DNA of 64,000 nucleotides, taken from Ulvibacter antarcticus (GTDB lineage Bacteria > Bacteroidota > Bacteroidia > Flavobacteriales > Flavobacteriaceae). The translations under genes were made by a program, and so were the position numbers. The stretch is from NCBI RefSeq assembly GCF_003688405.1, contig NZ_REFC01000016.1, forward strand, positions 87,134 through 151,133. Direction: 5' to 3'. The notes under the pieces are model-generated. The model was not told where the DNA came from and made no database searches. It was given only the letters and a program-made list of their open reading frames with translations. Shown here one piece after another: positions 23,882-32,580 of this stretch (its first letter is position 1; each line of letters starts with the position of its first letter).

Positions 23882-25945
23882 ATGGAAAATCACGAACACG
23901 ACAAACACGATGAAATAGACCTTTCGAAAATGGATCATTCAAAAATGGGACATTCCGATCATAGCAGTAACGTACCTATGGGAATGGCAGGTCACGACCA
24001 TCATAAAATGATGATTGCAGACTTTAAAAAACGATTCTGGGTAACGCTAGTCCTAACAATTCCAATCTTGTTCTTCTCGCCAATGATTCAAGAATTTTTC
24101 GGATATGAATTTTTACTTCCTGGTAATCCTTATGTGCTTTTTGCTCTTTCTACTATTGTATATTTCTATGGTGGATGGCCTTTTCTTAAAGGTTTTGTTT
24201 CAGAAATAAAAAATGGTGCACCAGGAATGATGACGCTTATATCTATGGCAATAAGTGTCGCTTATTTCTACAGTTCTGCAACTGTTTTTGGTTTAGATGG
24301 TGTTGATTTCTTTTGGGAACTGGCAACTCTAATCGCTATTATGCTTGTAGGTCATTGGATAGAAATGAAAAGTGTCCTAGGTGCATCAAAAGCTTTACAA
24401 CTTTTAGTTAGTATGATGCCGGCCGAAGCTCACAGAGTGAAAGGCGACACTATTGAAGATATTTCACTAGAAGATTTATTGATAGACGACATCATTTTGG
24501 TAAAGCCCGGAGAGAAGGTTCCTGCCGATGGAATTATTATTGAAGGTACAAGTTATCTAAATGAATCAATGCTCACGGGAGAGTCAAAACCAGTAAAAAA
24601 AGATGAAAAGGATAAAGTAATTGGAGGTTCGGTAAACGGCAATGGTAGCATAAAGGTAAAAGTAGAGCATACAGGCAAAGACAGCTATCTTAACAAAGTT
24701 ATCACAATGGTAGAGGAAGCCCAGAAGACCAAATCTAAAATGCAGAACCTTTCCGATAGAGCAGCAAAATGGCTGACTTATATAGCTTTGGCGATTGGTT
24801 TTGGTACATTGGCAGTTTGGTTGATTTTAGGCTTTCCATTTGTCTATGCTTTAGAAAGGATGGTTACCGTTATGGTTATTGCTTGTCCACACGCTTTAGG
24901 ACTAGCCATACCTTTGGTAGTTGCAATCTCTACCGCAGTATCTGCCCAAAACGGATTATTAATCCGTAGTAGGACAGCTTTTGAAGAATCACGTAAAATT
25001 TCAGTCCTACTTTTTGATAAAACAGGAACACTGACCAAAGGGGATTTTGGCGTTACCCGAATAAAATCTGTAAATACGTCTTATTCAAATGAAGAAATTT
25101 TACGGCTTTCAAGTGCATTAGAGCAAAGTTCGGAACATCCTATTGCCGTAGGTATTATTAAAAAGGTCAAAGAAGACAATATTACCATCCCAAAGCTTGA
25201 AAACTTTAATGCAATTACTGGTAAAGGTGTAGAGGCTAATGTAGAAGGTAAGCAAGTAAAAGTGGTTAGTCCTGGTTATTTAAGGGGTGAAAAAATCACT
25301 ATTCCTGAAGATGCTTATAGTGATGCTGCTGAAACTGTTGTATTTATACTAATTGATGGCCAATTAGCAGGATATATAGCCCTTGCTGATGAAATAAGAC
25401 CAGAATCTGCCGAAGCTATCAAAATATTTAAAAAGAATAACATCAAGGTTTTAATGGCAACTGGCGATAACGAAATAACAGCAAAAGCTGTTAGCGACAA
25501 ACTTGGTTTGGACGGTTACTATTCAGAAGTATTACCACATCAAAAAGTGGAAATTGTGACAGAGTTACAAAATAAAGGAGAGTTCGTGGCTATGACAGGC
25601 GATGGTGTAAACGATGCACCTGCTCTTGCAAAAGCTGATGTTGGTATTGCCGTTGGCTCTGGGACAGACGTAGCTGCTGAAACTGCCGATATTATTTTGG
25701 TAAATAGCAACCCACAGGATATTGCAAACCTAATTTTATTTGGAAAAGCTACTTACAATAAAATGATTCAAAATCTAATATGGGCAACAGGTTATAATGT
25801 TGTTGCTATTCCATTAGCTGCTGGAGTATTATATTCTTCAGGTTTTGTTTTAGGACCAGCATTAGGAGCTGTTTTTATGAGTTTAAGCACCATTATTGTC
25901 GCTATTAATGCACAATTATTAAAACGAAAAATAGGTAACAAATAA
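23882..25945 (+). CDS. copB: CopB-type copper-translocating P1B-ATPase
   Basis: 687 aa. The N-terminus is His/Met-rich (HEHDKHDEIDLSKMDHSKMG) in place of an HMA domain. Eight TM helices are expected. Actuator motif LTGESKPVKK, the TM6 metal motif CPHALGLAIP (CPH, as in CopB/P1B-3 pumps for Cu and Ag), phosphorylation site DKTGTLTKGD, ATP-binding HP in SEHPIAVG, and hinge TGDGVNDAPALAKADVG. Exports copper to the periplasm, where the Met-rich lipoproteins could bind it. It closes the plus-strand part of the island. Confidence 0.93.
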   Translation: MENHEHDKHDEIDLSKMDHSKMGHSDHSSNVPMGMAGHDHHKMMIADFKKRFWVTLVLTIPILFFSPMIQEFFGYEFLLPGNPYVLFALSTIVYFYGGWPFLKGFVSEIKNGAPGMMTLISMAISVAYFYSSATVFGLDGVDFFWELATLIAIMLVGHWIEMKSVLGASKALQLLVSMMPAEAHRVKGDTIEDISLEDLLIDDIILVKPGEKVPADGIIIEGTSYLNESMLTGESKPVKKDEKDKVIGGSVNGNGSIKVKVEHTGKDSYLNKVITMVEEAQKTKSKMQNLSDRAAKWLTYIALAIGFGTLAVWLILGFPFVYALERMVTVMVIACPHALGLAIPLVVAISTAVSAQNGLLIRSRTAFEESRKISVLLFDKTGTLTKGDFGVTRIKSVNTSYSNEEILRLSSALEQSSEHPIAVGIIKKVKEDNITIPKLENFNAITGKGVEANVEGKQVKVVSPGYLRGEKITIPEDAYSDAAETVVFILIDGQLAGYIALADEIRPESAEAIKIFKKNNIKVLMATGDNEITAKAVSDKLGLDGYYSEVLPHQKVEIVTELQNKGEFVAMTGDGVNDAPALAKADVGIAVGSGTDVAAETADIILVNSNPQDIANLILFGKATYNKMIQNLIWATGYNVVAIPLAAGVLYSSGFVLGPALGAVFMSLSTIIVAINAQLLKRKIGNK

Positions 25946-25964
25946 TGAACAGGAAAGAAAAGCT

Positions 25965-25996
25965 TAACAGGATATATTTAATCCTGTTGAGTTTAT
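25965..25996 (+). terminator. Probable terminator after the copper ATPase
   Basis: TTAACAGGAT / ATCCTGTTGA stem with a 7-base AT loop, then GTTTATTTGG. Weak T-tract. Confidence 0.45.
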
Positions 25997-26013
25997 TTGG
26001 AGTGATGTAAAAA

Positions 26014-26174
26014 TCATTTAATTGCATTGAATTTCTTCAAAACTTCTTCCATTCTTTCTACATTATTCATCTTCTTAGGCTGCAGAAATTTTTTCCCATA
26101 ATCGGTGTGATATGTATGGTCTCTAAGAAAATTTATGTTGAAAACAAGGACACCTCCCCTATTAAATATATGCT
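26014..26174 (-). pseudogene. Unidentified coding remnant, minus strand
   Basis: After a TAG the minus-strand frame runs about 52 codons (IFNRGGVLVFNINFLRDHTY, DYGKKFLQPKKMNNVERM, EEVLKKFNAIK) to a stop at 26014. There is no start codon at the expected place. The composition is protein-like and it looks like the C-terminus of a lost gene, family unrecognised. It belongs to the minus-strand remnant block at the right end of the island. Confidence 0.35.
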
Positions 26175-26256
26175 AGTTAGTTCTTAAGCAACCACAAGGA
26201 TTCTGTGCAATTTTGGTATTAATTGAAGTTAATTTTCGTGAAATCTTGACCTATTA

Positions 26257-26412
26257 CTAGACCATTTCAGAAATGGAATCATAATTTATGAAATTTGCTC
26301 CAAAGATTAATTCAACCAATATTAACAACACCGCTAAAGAGACAAGAAGTGAAACCGTATTGTCCCAAAGTTTTGCTTCAATACTGCGCTTTGCTTGCTT
26401 ACTCTCTTCCAT
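26257..26412 (-). CDS. 51-aa single-pass membrane protein
   Basis: MEESKQAKRSIEAKLWDNTV is followed by a strong TM helix (SLLVSLAVLLILVELIFGA) and a short tail ending SISEMV. Complete ATG-to-TAG frame with an intact helix, 47 bases downstream of the restriction-methylase tail at 26460, so it was probably the second gene of that operon. No family recognised. Confidence 0.5.
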   Translation of the reverse strand: MEESKQAKRSIEAKLWDNTVSLLVSLAVLLILVELIFGANFINYDSISEMV

Positions 26413-26459
26413 AGGTTTAATTTTAATTTCCTTTGACTTTATAAAAGTTTAAGTGGTAA

Positions 26460-26597
26460 TTAGGAGAGCTCTACTATTTCTATTTCTTCCTCCGTCAAGC
26501 CATACAATTCATACACCATCGCATCTATCTCTTTTTCTGTTTTGTCAATTTGACTTTGCAATTCCTGAGCTTTCTTTTTGTTTTCTTCAAAAAGCTC
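26460..26597 (-). pseudogene. C-terminal tail of an Eco57I/type IIG-like restriction-methylase gene
   Basis: The minus-strand frame reads ELFEENKKKAQELQSQIDKT, EKEIDAMVYELYGLTEEEIE, IVELS, stop at 26460-26462. The IDxxVYELYGLTEEEIxIVE ending is the characteristic C-terminus of Eco57I-type and related class I SAM methyltransferase/restriction enzymes, which are normally about 1000 aa. The frame is cut at the attR repeat, so the body of the gene was lost when the present att junction formed. Confidence 0.7.
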
Positions 26598-26671
26598 TCC
26601 GGCTCCACTTTAATGCCCGTAAACACAATGTTTACGGGCTTTTTTATTTTAGGGGGCATAATTGGGGGCAT
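26597..26671. repeat. attR: direct repeat of ssrA 3' end and terminator
   Basis: Matches 8010-8084 at 72 of 75 positions (mismatches at 26614, 26625, 26664). Includes the last 11 bases of ssrA, the hairpin GCCCGTAAAC-acaat-GTTTACGGGC (26615-26639) plus T-tract, and GGGGGCATAATTGGGGGCATAA. Confidence 0.9.
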
Positions 26672-26917
26672 AATTTTTTATGAACCGAATTGTAAACTAG
26701 AGTTGACTATTAAACTTAATTTATTAAAGCATATATAATTATTACCCAAAGCTACAACCTTCGCCCCGCTTCGCTCATTCTTCTTTCTTCTTTCTTCCTT
26801 TAACGTTTTTACAACAATAAAATGTTAAACAATGTTAGGAGTAGATTCAGTGATATTTTATTTGAATAATTTGTAATGGAAAGCTAAGATCAATTTACTT
26901 AGTTAAATTTTAAAATT

Positions 26918-27127
26918 ATGAAAAAGATAACACCAATGCTCGACCCAAAACATAAGAATGAACAAAACATAAAGAATCAGGATTATCCGGGAGAACCTAA
27001 CTCCAAACCAGACAGTCCGAAGCAACCTTCAAAGGAAGATCCGAAGAAAGTCCCCGAATCTAATGATCCGGCTGGATATAGTGAATCGGGTCCAATAAAA
27101 AAATCCCCGTTTTCGGAGGAAGAATAG
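26918..27127 (+). CDS. 69-aa hydrophilic Pro/Lys/Glu-rich protein
   Basis: No signal or TM. Disordered composition (KPDSPKQPSKEDPKKVPESN), 11 prolines. It contains DYPGEPNSKPD, similar in peptide and in DNA (CCGGGAGAACCTAA) to the LILPGEPN motif near the left end of the window; the similarity may be chance. First chromosomal gene right of the island. Function unknown. Confidence 0.5.
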   Translation: MKKITPMLDPKHKNEQNIKNQDYPGEPNSKPDSPKQPSKEDPKKVPESNDPAGYSESGPIKKSPFSEEE

Positions 27128-27226
27128 ATTATGAAAAGACAAAAGAATTCCTGTTAATTTCGAAACAATTGAAAATGTAAAAAAACGTGTAAGTCGATTG
27201 AATAGTTCTTATGAATTACGAAAACT

Positions 27227-28180
27227 TTAATCGAGCAAAATAACTCTACTCTTTAACTTCCAATTTCCGTCTTCTTCCAAAACGCTTTCTGTGATACGAA
27301 TCTTTTTAGGCCCTACTTTTTTGATGACATCTATAAGTTTAAGATTTTTGTGAACTTTAATGTTAATCGTTATGGGAGATGCCAGCAGTTTTCCGTTAAC
27401 AGCATTGTATACGTAAAGGGACTCCGTACCGTCCTTCAAGTTCCAAAATCCAATTTCGTCTGATGTATCGTTGTTTAAATCTCCCAGGTTCACCAAATTG
27501 GATTTATACGCATCGCTAATACTGATAGATGGAATAGCCGGATCGCTAAATTTAATGATAGAGGTACATCCATCTTTGCATTTTACCTCGCCCACATTTC
27601 CTTTTGGAGTTGTGGAGGCTGTCACTAAAATCGGACTTTTCACTATCGCATACTCTGCAGAGCCATCACCGTTAAAATCACCATACAGCCGTGGATTGGC
27701 TTTGTAAATAGCCTCCAAAATGGCCTTAGTGGGTGCCAAATCAGTATTTTTGGAAGTATTGGCAGCTGTTACACCTTCTCTAAGAATCCTGAATTCTCCG
27801 TTCTTATAGATAACCGACAAAAACGATGGGTAGGCCTCAGTGACTTCATTATAAGTAATTTGTTTCGTAAAAGTAATCAGATAATTGCCGTCTTCTTTTT
27901 CAATAGTGATGCTACTGTCGTCCAACGATTGCTTAAGGTCCGGGTATTTTTGAAACAATCCGATCTTGTCCAATTGTATCTGCTCCTTGGTCATTTCGGC
28001 ACCAAAATAGGTGACCACATCCATATAATCCTGTTTTAGATCTTCTGCCTTAATCGGTGTATGTTTGCTATTCCACTCGTGAAGAAATTCACGCACTTCC
28101 TTTTCACCCTTGGGATTCACCTCGTTACAGCTTCCGAAGAGAATAATATTCAAAACAAATAATAGGGAGATATACTTCAT
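27227..28180 (-). CDS. Putative lipoprotein with FG-GAP-like calcium-loop segment
   Basis: 317 aa. Lipoprotein signal MKYISLLFVLNIILFGSC. The N-terminal half is an alpha/beta domain of unknown type. The C-terminal half carries YGDFNGDGSAEYAIV and LVNLGDLNNDTSDEIGFW, two DxDxDG-like loops of integrin/FG-GAP repeat type. Likely attached to the periplasmic or outer membrane. Not identified further. Confidence 0.65.
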   Translation of the reverse strand: MKYISLLFVLNIILFGSCNEVNPKGEKEVREFLHEWNSKHTPIKAEDLKQDYMDVVTYFGAEMTKEQIQLDKIGLFQKYPDLKQSLDDSSITIEKEDGNYLITFTKQITYNEVTEAYPSFLSVIYKNGEFRILREGVTAANTSKNTDLAPTKAILEAIYKANPRLYGDFNGDGSAEYAIVKSPILVTASTTPKGNVGEVKCKDGCTSIIKFSDPAIPSISISDAYKSNLVNLGDLNNDTSDEIGFWNLKDGTESLYVYNAVNGKLLASPITINIKVHKNLKLIDVIKKVGPKKIRITESVLEEDGNWKLKSRVILLD

Positions 28181-28349
28181 AAACTGGATTGCTTTTAATC
28201 AATTGATTATAGTCTATAAATATACTAGAAATAGAAAGCTACTTCCTACTGAAAACTTCAGAAATACTCTCAGGATAAGAAAGTGGTTAAGTCCATTGGC
28301 TTCGGAAAATGTTGGAATTGTTGAGAAGCCTTCTATATAACTAAGCCTA

Positions 28350-29360
28350 TCAGCGTTTCATTTCACTTAGATTCCATTTTAAACCGGGTGTGACTCGAAT
28401 CTTATTATCTTCTATTTCTCCTATTTCCGATCTATTACCGATACTTGCATAAAGAATCAGGTTTTTCATGATCAATATTTCTATATTCACACCTAAATCG
28501 AGATCGCTTTTTTCTGAAGAATAGATTACTTCTCCTCCTATATTTACATGAGCAGAAAGGTAACGCAATCCCATCCCCCATTTTAATTCATTGATATCGG
28601 TCTTTTTTTCCAGAACGTTGTTACGATACATAATTAACGCCAACATATTAATTCCTTTTCCGAAGGAATATTCGGCAGATACCCAAGCCTGATTGCGATA
28701 TCCTTGTAAGCTATCCGACTTAAAATCGCTGTTTTTAAATCGGCCGGCGGTGGCAACACCAATGGAGACAGCACCTCCTATTTTATCACGCATCTCTTCT
28801 TTAATTTTTTCGTAAGCCTTTTTTAATTTAGGATTCTCAACTACCTCATCTGAAGCTTGACCAAATGGGTCAGGATCATCATCGGGCATTAGAGCATCAT
28901 CAATCGCCTTCCCTAGCTCTTTATTTTTCAAAAGATCTTTTGAATCGAACAGCGTGATTCTTGCTCCCGCGCTCATTACCAAATCATCCGGAAATGCCTC
29001 AACAGTGGTCGAGGCGAATGAAAACTGTGTGTTGGCAAGTAAACGTTTGATTCCGTTTTCTCTATATTGTTTAATGTTTTCTAAGCGACCACCCAGTACA
29101 AAATAAGGATTAAAATCGACGGCGAAACCCATATCCACTTCCTGACTACTAATAAAACTATTGGCGAGATTTACTACCAGCTCCTGTGCAGCACCACCTC
29201 TGGTTACCACTGTAGGATTAGCATCCAAGATTGCAAATGCCGGGCTCTCGGGTATGTTATAATCTAGTTTATATTTGTGAGCTGCGTTTTCCTGAGCAAC
29301 GAGAAAACCAAACATCATACATAAACATACTATTGTGCTAACTATTCTATACTTGCCCAT
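28350..29360 (-). CDS. Exported outer-membrane-like protein of unknown function
   Basis: 336 aa from the ATG at 29360, chosen because it begins the signal peptide MGKYRIVSTIVCLCMMFGFL; the open frame continues upstream inside the preceding gene. The mature part is made of amphipathic beta strands with a central acidic helix (LMPDDDPDPFGQASDE) and ends GLKWNLSEMKR, as an OM beta-barrel would. It overlaps the upstream gene by 19 bases, so the two are co-translated. Confidence 0.6.
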   Translation of the reverse strand: MGKYRIVSTIVCLCMMFGFLVAQENAAHKYKLDYNIPESPAFAILDANPTVVTRGGAAQELVVNLANSFISSQEVDMGFAVDFNPYFVLGGRLENIKQYRENGIKRLLANTQFSFASTTVEAFPDDLVMSAGARITLFDSKDLLKNKELGKAIDDALMPDDDPDPFGQASDEVVENPKLKKAYEKIKEEMRDKIGGAVSIGVATAGRFKNSDFKSDSLQGYRNQAWVSAEYSFGKGINMLALIMYRNNVLEKKTDINELKWGMGLRYLSAHVNIGGEVIYSSEKSDLDLGVNIEILIMKNLILYASIGNRSEIGEIEDNKIRVTPGLKWNLSEMKR

Positions 29361-29785
29361 ATCGCTTCCGTTTGAATTTGTGGTTTTTCTATAAAGATCA
29401 CTTGATTCTTCATGCTTCGTTGTTCTCCATCTGAACATTGCGGATATTTCCCATAATAGGTTGTGTCGGTAACGGTTTTACATTTTTCACCATTCTGCCA
29501 AAACTCGATTTTTAATATGCCGTTTTCAACCTGCGGTACCTGACTACAAGCGTTAATGCTCCATGCCAGGGCATAGTTTAATAATTTATCGGATTTTGTG
29601 GCTAACGTAAACTCGGTAGCGCCATTATCGCCAGTAACTGCTTCAAACTTTTCCACTATATCATAGCCGGAAGTGGTTTTTGGTTTACCCAGATAAAATT
29701 TTCCAGATGACCGAATTCCATTATTGATTGAAATTTTTACCGTAATGGAATCTCCATTGAGGTTTATTAAACAAGAATTGCCCAT
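29342..29785 (-). CDS. Hypothetical protein, 147 aa
   Basis: No signal peptide; begins MGNSCLINLNGDSITVKISI and is beta-rich with four cysteines (NACSQVP, GEKCKTV, PQCSDGE and the N-terminal one). It overlaps the start of the outer-membrane-like gene. Resembles short beta-sandwich proteins but no family recognised. Confidence 0.55.
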   Translation of the reverse strand: MGNSCLINLNGDSITVKISINNGIRSSGKFYLGKPKTTSGYDIVEKFEAVTGDNGATEFTLATKSDKLLNYALAWSINACSQVPQVENGILKIEFWQNGEKCKTVTDTTYYGKYPQCSDGEQRSMKNQVIFIEKPQIQTEAIWASIE

Positions 29786-30172
29786 AATTAAATAATTTAA
29801 TTGGTTAACTACATGATTATTATCGATTTACAAGGGGAATTGAACTAATCTTTTTTTGCTTCAGAAGTAACTACATTCAAGTCATACTCCCTTTAAATCA
29901 AGGATCGAAATAAATTATATTTACCAAAAAATTTCAGTATTATAGATTTTCAGTAAATGAATAAGCAAAAAATATTGGGGAATTCTTACAATACTCCTCT
30001 AAAGCTAGGGCATTTTTTCGAATAAACAAAAGTCAGAACCTTGTTTTTAGGACACTGTACTATAATTGATTACAGGATTTTCATTTTTAAATGACATAAG
30101 GCATAAGATTAAAAATAAATATCATTAACCTATTTTATGAAATTATGGACACACTACAAAGAGGGAATTTTA
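29786..30172. other. Gene-free stretch
   Basis: AT-rich. No coding frame, hairpin terminator or repeat recognised before the promoter at 30173. Confidence 0.45.
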
Positions 30173-30180
30173 TATCTTTG
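30173..30180 (+). promoter_or_regulatory. -7 box TATCTTTG
   Basis: Perfect TAnnTTTG consensus 30 bases upstream of the small ORF at 30210. Confidence 0.6.
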
Positions 30181-30209
30181 TGTGAAATTTAAAATGTAAA
30201 AACTTAGTT

Positions 30210-30290
30210 ATGGGAGTAGGTGGAATTGTTATCGCAAGTGCAATTGTTTGTTTAGCCTTAGGAATTATTGGCCGTTTTATGAATAGATAA
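30210..30290 (+). CDS. 26-aa single-TM peptide
   Basis: MGVGGIVIASAIVCLALGII then GRFMNR. One TM helix with a basic end; it looks like a small membrane peptide. It has its own consensus promoter, and no other gene lies on this strand for 3 kb. Unknown function; a type I toxin-like or regulatory peptide is possible but unproven. Confidence 0.5.
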   Translation: MGVGGIVIASAIVCLALGIIGRFMNR

Positions 30291-30383
30291 AAACACTTAG
30301 AGAAAAGATATTATATTACTAAAGGTATAATTTATACTAACCGGTGTAATACTATTTTCTAGAACCTTTTTAATATTTGTTAT

Positions 30384-30761
30384 TTAAGCACTCCAAGATT
30401 TATCACCCGAACCGATAGTCGTGTCTTGATAGTTCTTCAATAGATTACTGTAAAAACGATTTTGTGAGCTTCCATCTTCAATACAGCCACAGAGTGTTTC
30501 TTCAAGATTACTATAATTCACTTTTTCAGATACAGCCTCATTAATATCGTATAAATCAATAGCGCGGTCTGTTCTTGGTTTAGAATTCCAAAGTGCAATG
30601 ATTTGTTTGTCGTAATCAATAGTTGCGTCAATGGCCCCAAAATAAAAAATTAGCAAATCCCTATGAAATGGATAAAATTTCATCCCAAAAGATTGAAAGT
30701 CACAGCTTTTAACTATAAGGTTTCGTACATCTTCCTTGATGCTTGTATTTGATTCTACCAT
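30384..30761 (-). CDS. Hypothetical protein, 125 aa
   Basis: Soluble; MVESNTSIKEDVRNLIVKSC then a mixed alpha/beta sequence (FYPFHRDLLIFYFGAIDAT). The C-terminus is Ser/Gly rich (DTTIGSGDKSWSA). No family recognised. Confidence 0.5.
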   Translation of the reverse strand: MVESNTSIKEDVRNLIVKSCDFQSFGMKFYPFHRDLLIFYFGAIDATIDYDKQIIALWNSKPRTDRAIDLYDINEAVSEKVNYSNLEETLCGCIEDGSSQNRFYSNLLKNYQDTTIGSGDKSWSA

Positions 30762-30883
30762 TGCATTTCTATTTATACATCGAAAGTAAGAAATAGCAAA
30801 TGAATAAATATATTTGAAACCATCTTTAGCTTCAATTTAACTCAGTAAAGATCAAATCGTTAAAGAAATTAAGAAGAGTCGTT

Positions 30884-31282
30884 TTAATTTTCCACTTCGA
30901 GCTCATTATCCTCCCAATTGGTGAGTCCGCCCTGCATGTCATAAATTTCTTTAAAACCCAAATCAGCAAGAATTTTTGCTGCTTTGGCACTTCGCCCTCC
31001 TTTTTTGCAATACACATACACCGGTTTATTCTTATCCAGTGTTTTTACCTTTTCTTGAAAATCTGAAGTAGTTACACAAATATTCTGGGCATTTTTCAAA
31101 TGGCTTACTCCATATTCCTGATCCGTACGCACATCTAGTAGTTGTGCGTCTGAACTGGGACTATAAATAGCGTCGTAGACTTCTTGTGGGCTTATCACCT
31201 TTATAGCTGCTGCCTCTTTTTGAGCACAGCTCTGTAAGGCGATTGCACAGCTAAAAATTGCAATTAATAGTAATTTTTTCAT
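30884..31282 (-). CDS. Rhodanese-domain lipoprotein
   Basis: 132 aa. Lipoprotein signal MKKLLLIAIFSCAIALQSC. A single rhodanese domain with LLDVRTDQEYGVSHLKNA and active-site loop VYCKKGGRSAKAA (catalytic Cys). Sulfur transfer or thiol handling on the periplasmic side. Nine bases downstream of a cytosolic rhodanese gene, so one operon. Confidence 0.85.
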   Translation of the reverse strand: MKKLLLIAIFSCAIALQSCAQKEAAAIKVISPQEVYDAIYSPSSDAQLLDVRTDQEYGVSHLKNAQNICVTTSDFQEKVKTLDKNKPVYVYCKKGGRSAKAAKILADLGFKEIYDMQGGLTNWEDNELEVEN

Positions 31283-31291
31283 TTATGATTT

Positions 31292-31612
31292 TTAAATTGT
31301 TGTTTCCCCATCCCATTCAGAAAAGCCACCAATGAGGTTGTAAGTGTTTTTAAATCCTAAAGAGTTCAAAATAGCACAAGCCTGTCCGCTTCGTCCACCC
31401 GATCTACAATAGATATAGTAATTTTTTGACACATCCATTTGCTTGGCTTCATCCATAAAAGTACCTGCATTAAAAATATCCAGATGCTTCATATTCGGAA
31501 TATAGCCTTCTTCTACCTCTAACTGAGTACGTACGTCCAAAATTATTGCATTGTCATCATTTGCCAATTGTTCACTCCATTGTGATTGTGTAAGGTCTGC
31601 CATTGTAGCCAT
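31292..31612 (-). CDS. Rhodanese-domain protein (cytosolic)
   Basis: 106 aa, single rhodanese domain, no signal. NAIILDVRTQLEVEEGYIPN and active-site loop IYCRSGGRSGQAC (Cys catalytic), then LIGGFSEWDG. Sulfurtransferase. Forms a pair with the lipoprotein rhodanese. Confidence 0.85.
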   Translation of the reverse strand: MATMADLTQSQWSEQLANDDNAIILDVRTQLEVEEGYIPNMKHLDIFNAGTFMDEAKQMDVSKNYYIYCRSGGRSGQACAILNSLGFKNTYNLIGGFSEWDGETTI

Positions 31613-31663
31613 AGAATTTTAAAAATTTCCGTAAAAATAATGATTCGCATTTTATAAACGTAA

Positions 31664-31700
31664 AAAAATCCGAAAACGTTCATTGTTTTCGGATTTTTAT
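31664..31700. terminator. Bidirectional-type terminator hairpin
   Basis: AAAATCCGAAAAC-gttcatt-GTTTTCGGATTTT. It lies upstream of the rhodanese operon (minus strand) and downstream of nothing on the plus strand, so it may end read-through from the redoxin gene at 31936. Confidence 0.6.
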
Positions 31701-31874
31701 CTCTTCGGAAAGCTTATCAAATAAAAGAAATAGAATCGCCGGATATAAAACATCCGGTTCGCATCTATTAGAGTACAATTTTTTAAATCATCGATAGCGT
31801 ATCATGGAAAACCCTGTAACCTCAATTTCTAGCCCATTCTTATGCTAGAAAATTCAAAAGCATTCTGAAAAAAA

Positions 31875-31907
31875 AAACCGGCGAACGTACTTGAACGTTA
31901 CCGGTTT
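31875..31907 (-). terminator. Terminator of the redoxin operon
   Basis: AAACCGG ... CCGGTTT with an inner AACGT/ACGTT stem, A-rich on the distal side. 28 bases after the stop at 31936. Confidence 0.65.
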
Positions 31908-31935
31908 GTATGTTGTAAATTTAACTGAATGCTGA

Positions 31936-32568
31936 TTACACTTTAATAGAACAGCCTATCGCTTTAGTCTCTTTCAAGCTCACAGGTTTTCCGTCCAACA
32001 ATTCATTGATGGCATTCGCCAGAAATCGTTCTTTAGCCAGACTTGCACTGCGAACATTGTCATCAATGGCTCCTATGTATTTTACCACATTTCCTGCTTC
32101 TTCCTTTTGCAATAAGTACACATGAGGCGTTTTGGAAGCGCCGTATTTTGCATAAACCTTATCCTTGGCATCAAAGAGATACGGAAACGTAAAGCCCTTG
32201 TCCTTCGCTTTTTCTTTCATTAGTTCGTAAGTGTCATCAGGTTGAACACTTGGATTATTTGGATTAATTGCAATCACCGGAAATCCTTTATCCTTAAATT
32301 CTTGATCTAAGGCGATAATACGGTCTTCACTGGCAACGGCATAAGGGCAAGTGTTGCACGTAAATATTACAATAAAGCCTTTGGCACTTTTATAATCTGA
32401 TAGAGACACCATTTTACCGTCAACATTGAGAAGTTTAAAATCGGTTGCCAGATCACCAATTGCATATCCTTCAGCTGCTGCGTTATTGTTTTCAGATTTG
32501 AAACTACTAAAAGCTAACATTCCAAAAACAGCAATAGCAACAAGAGTTATAATTGATTTTGTTTTCAT
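31936..32568 (-). CDS. Exported redoxin (AhpC/TSA-like thioredoxin-fold protein)
   Basis: 210 aa. Signal anchor MKTKSIITLVAIAVFGMLAF. Thioredoxin fold with the active-site loop FTCNTCPYAVASEDRI (CxxC) and partner cis-Pro segment SKTPHVYLLQ. The family (thioredoxin-like, peroxiredoxin-related) is common in Bacteroidota. Probably a periplasmic thiol oxidoreductase working with the TlpA protein encoded just upstream. Confidence 0.8.
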   Translation of the reverse strand: MKTKSIITLVAIAVFGMLAFSSFKSENNNAAAEGYAIGDLATDFKLLNVDGKMVSLSDYKSAKGFIVIFTCNTCPYAVASEDRIIALDQEFKDKGFPVIAINPNNPSVQPDDTYELMKEKAKDKGFTFPYLFDAKDKVYAKYGASKTPHVYLLQKEEAGNVVKYIGAIDDNVRSASLAKERFLANAINELLDGKPVSLKETKAIGCSIKV

Positions 32569-32580
32569 AATAGATATATT

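Larger units (their letters stand above)
8010..26671. mobile_element. 18.6-kb genomic island integrated in ssrA (no integrase visible)
   Basis: The island is bounded by 75-bp direct repeats of the ssrA 3' end plus its terminator, the classical outcome of tyrosine-integrase insertion in tmRNA. Contents are accessory: copper/metal-handling genes at both ends and a metabolic/stress cluster in the middle, all coding genes on the plus strand until 25945 and a minus-strand remnant block at the right end. No integrase, relaxase or conjugation gene was found in any frame. The element is therefore decayed or mobilised in trans. Gene relics at 8974, 9991, 11867, 16180 and 26460 support decay. Confidence 0.85.

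Noticed and set aside
8010..26671. CRISPR array or phage genes inside the island
   Set aside because: No spaced short repeats and no structural or replication phage gene were seen.
26918..27127. DYPGEPN in the 69-aa protein as a fifth copy of the LILPGEPN motif
   Set aside because: Only PGEPN is shared and the protein is Pro/Glu-rich, so chance is likely; kept as a remark only.
27133..27229. Frame KDKRIPVNFETIENVKKRVS then RLNSSYELRKL, stop
   Set aside because: No usable start codon and it overlaps the end of the opposite gene; possible relic but not supportable.
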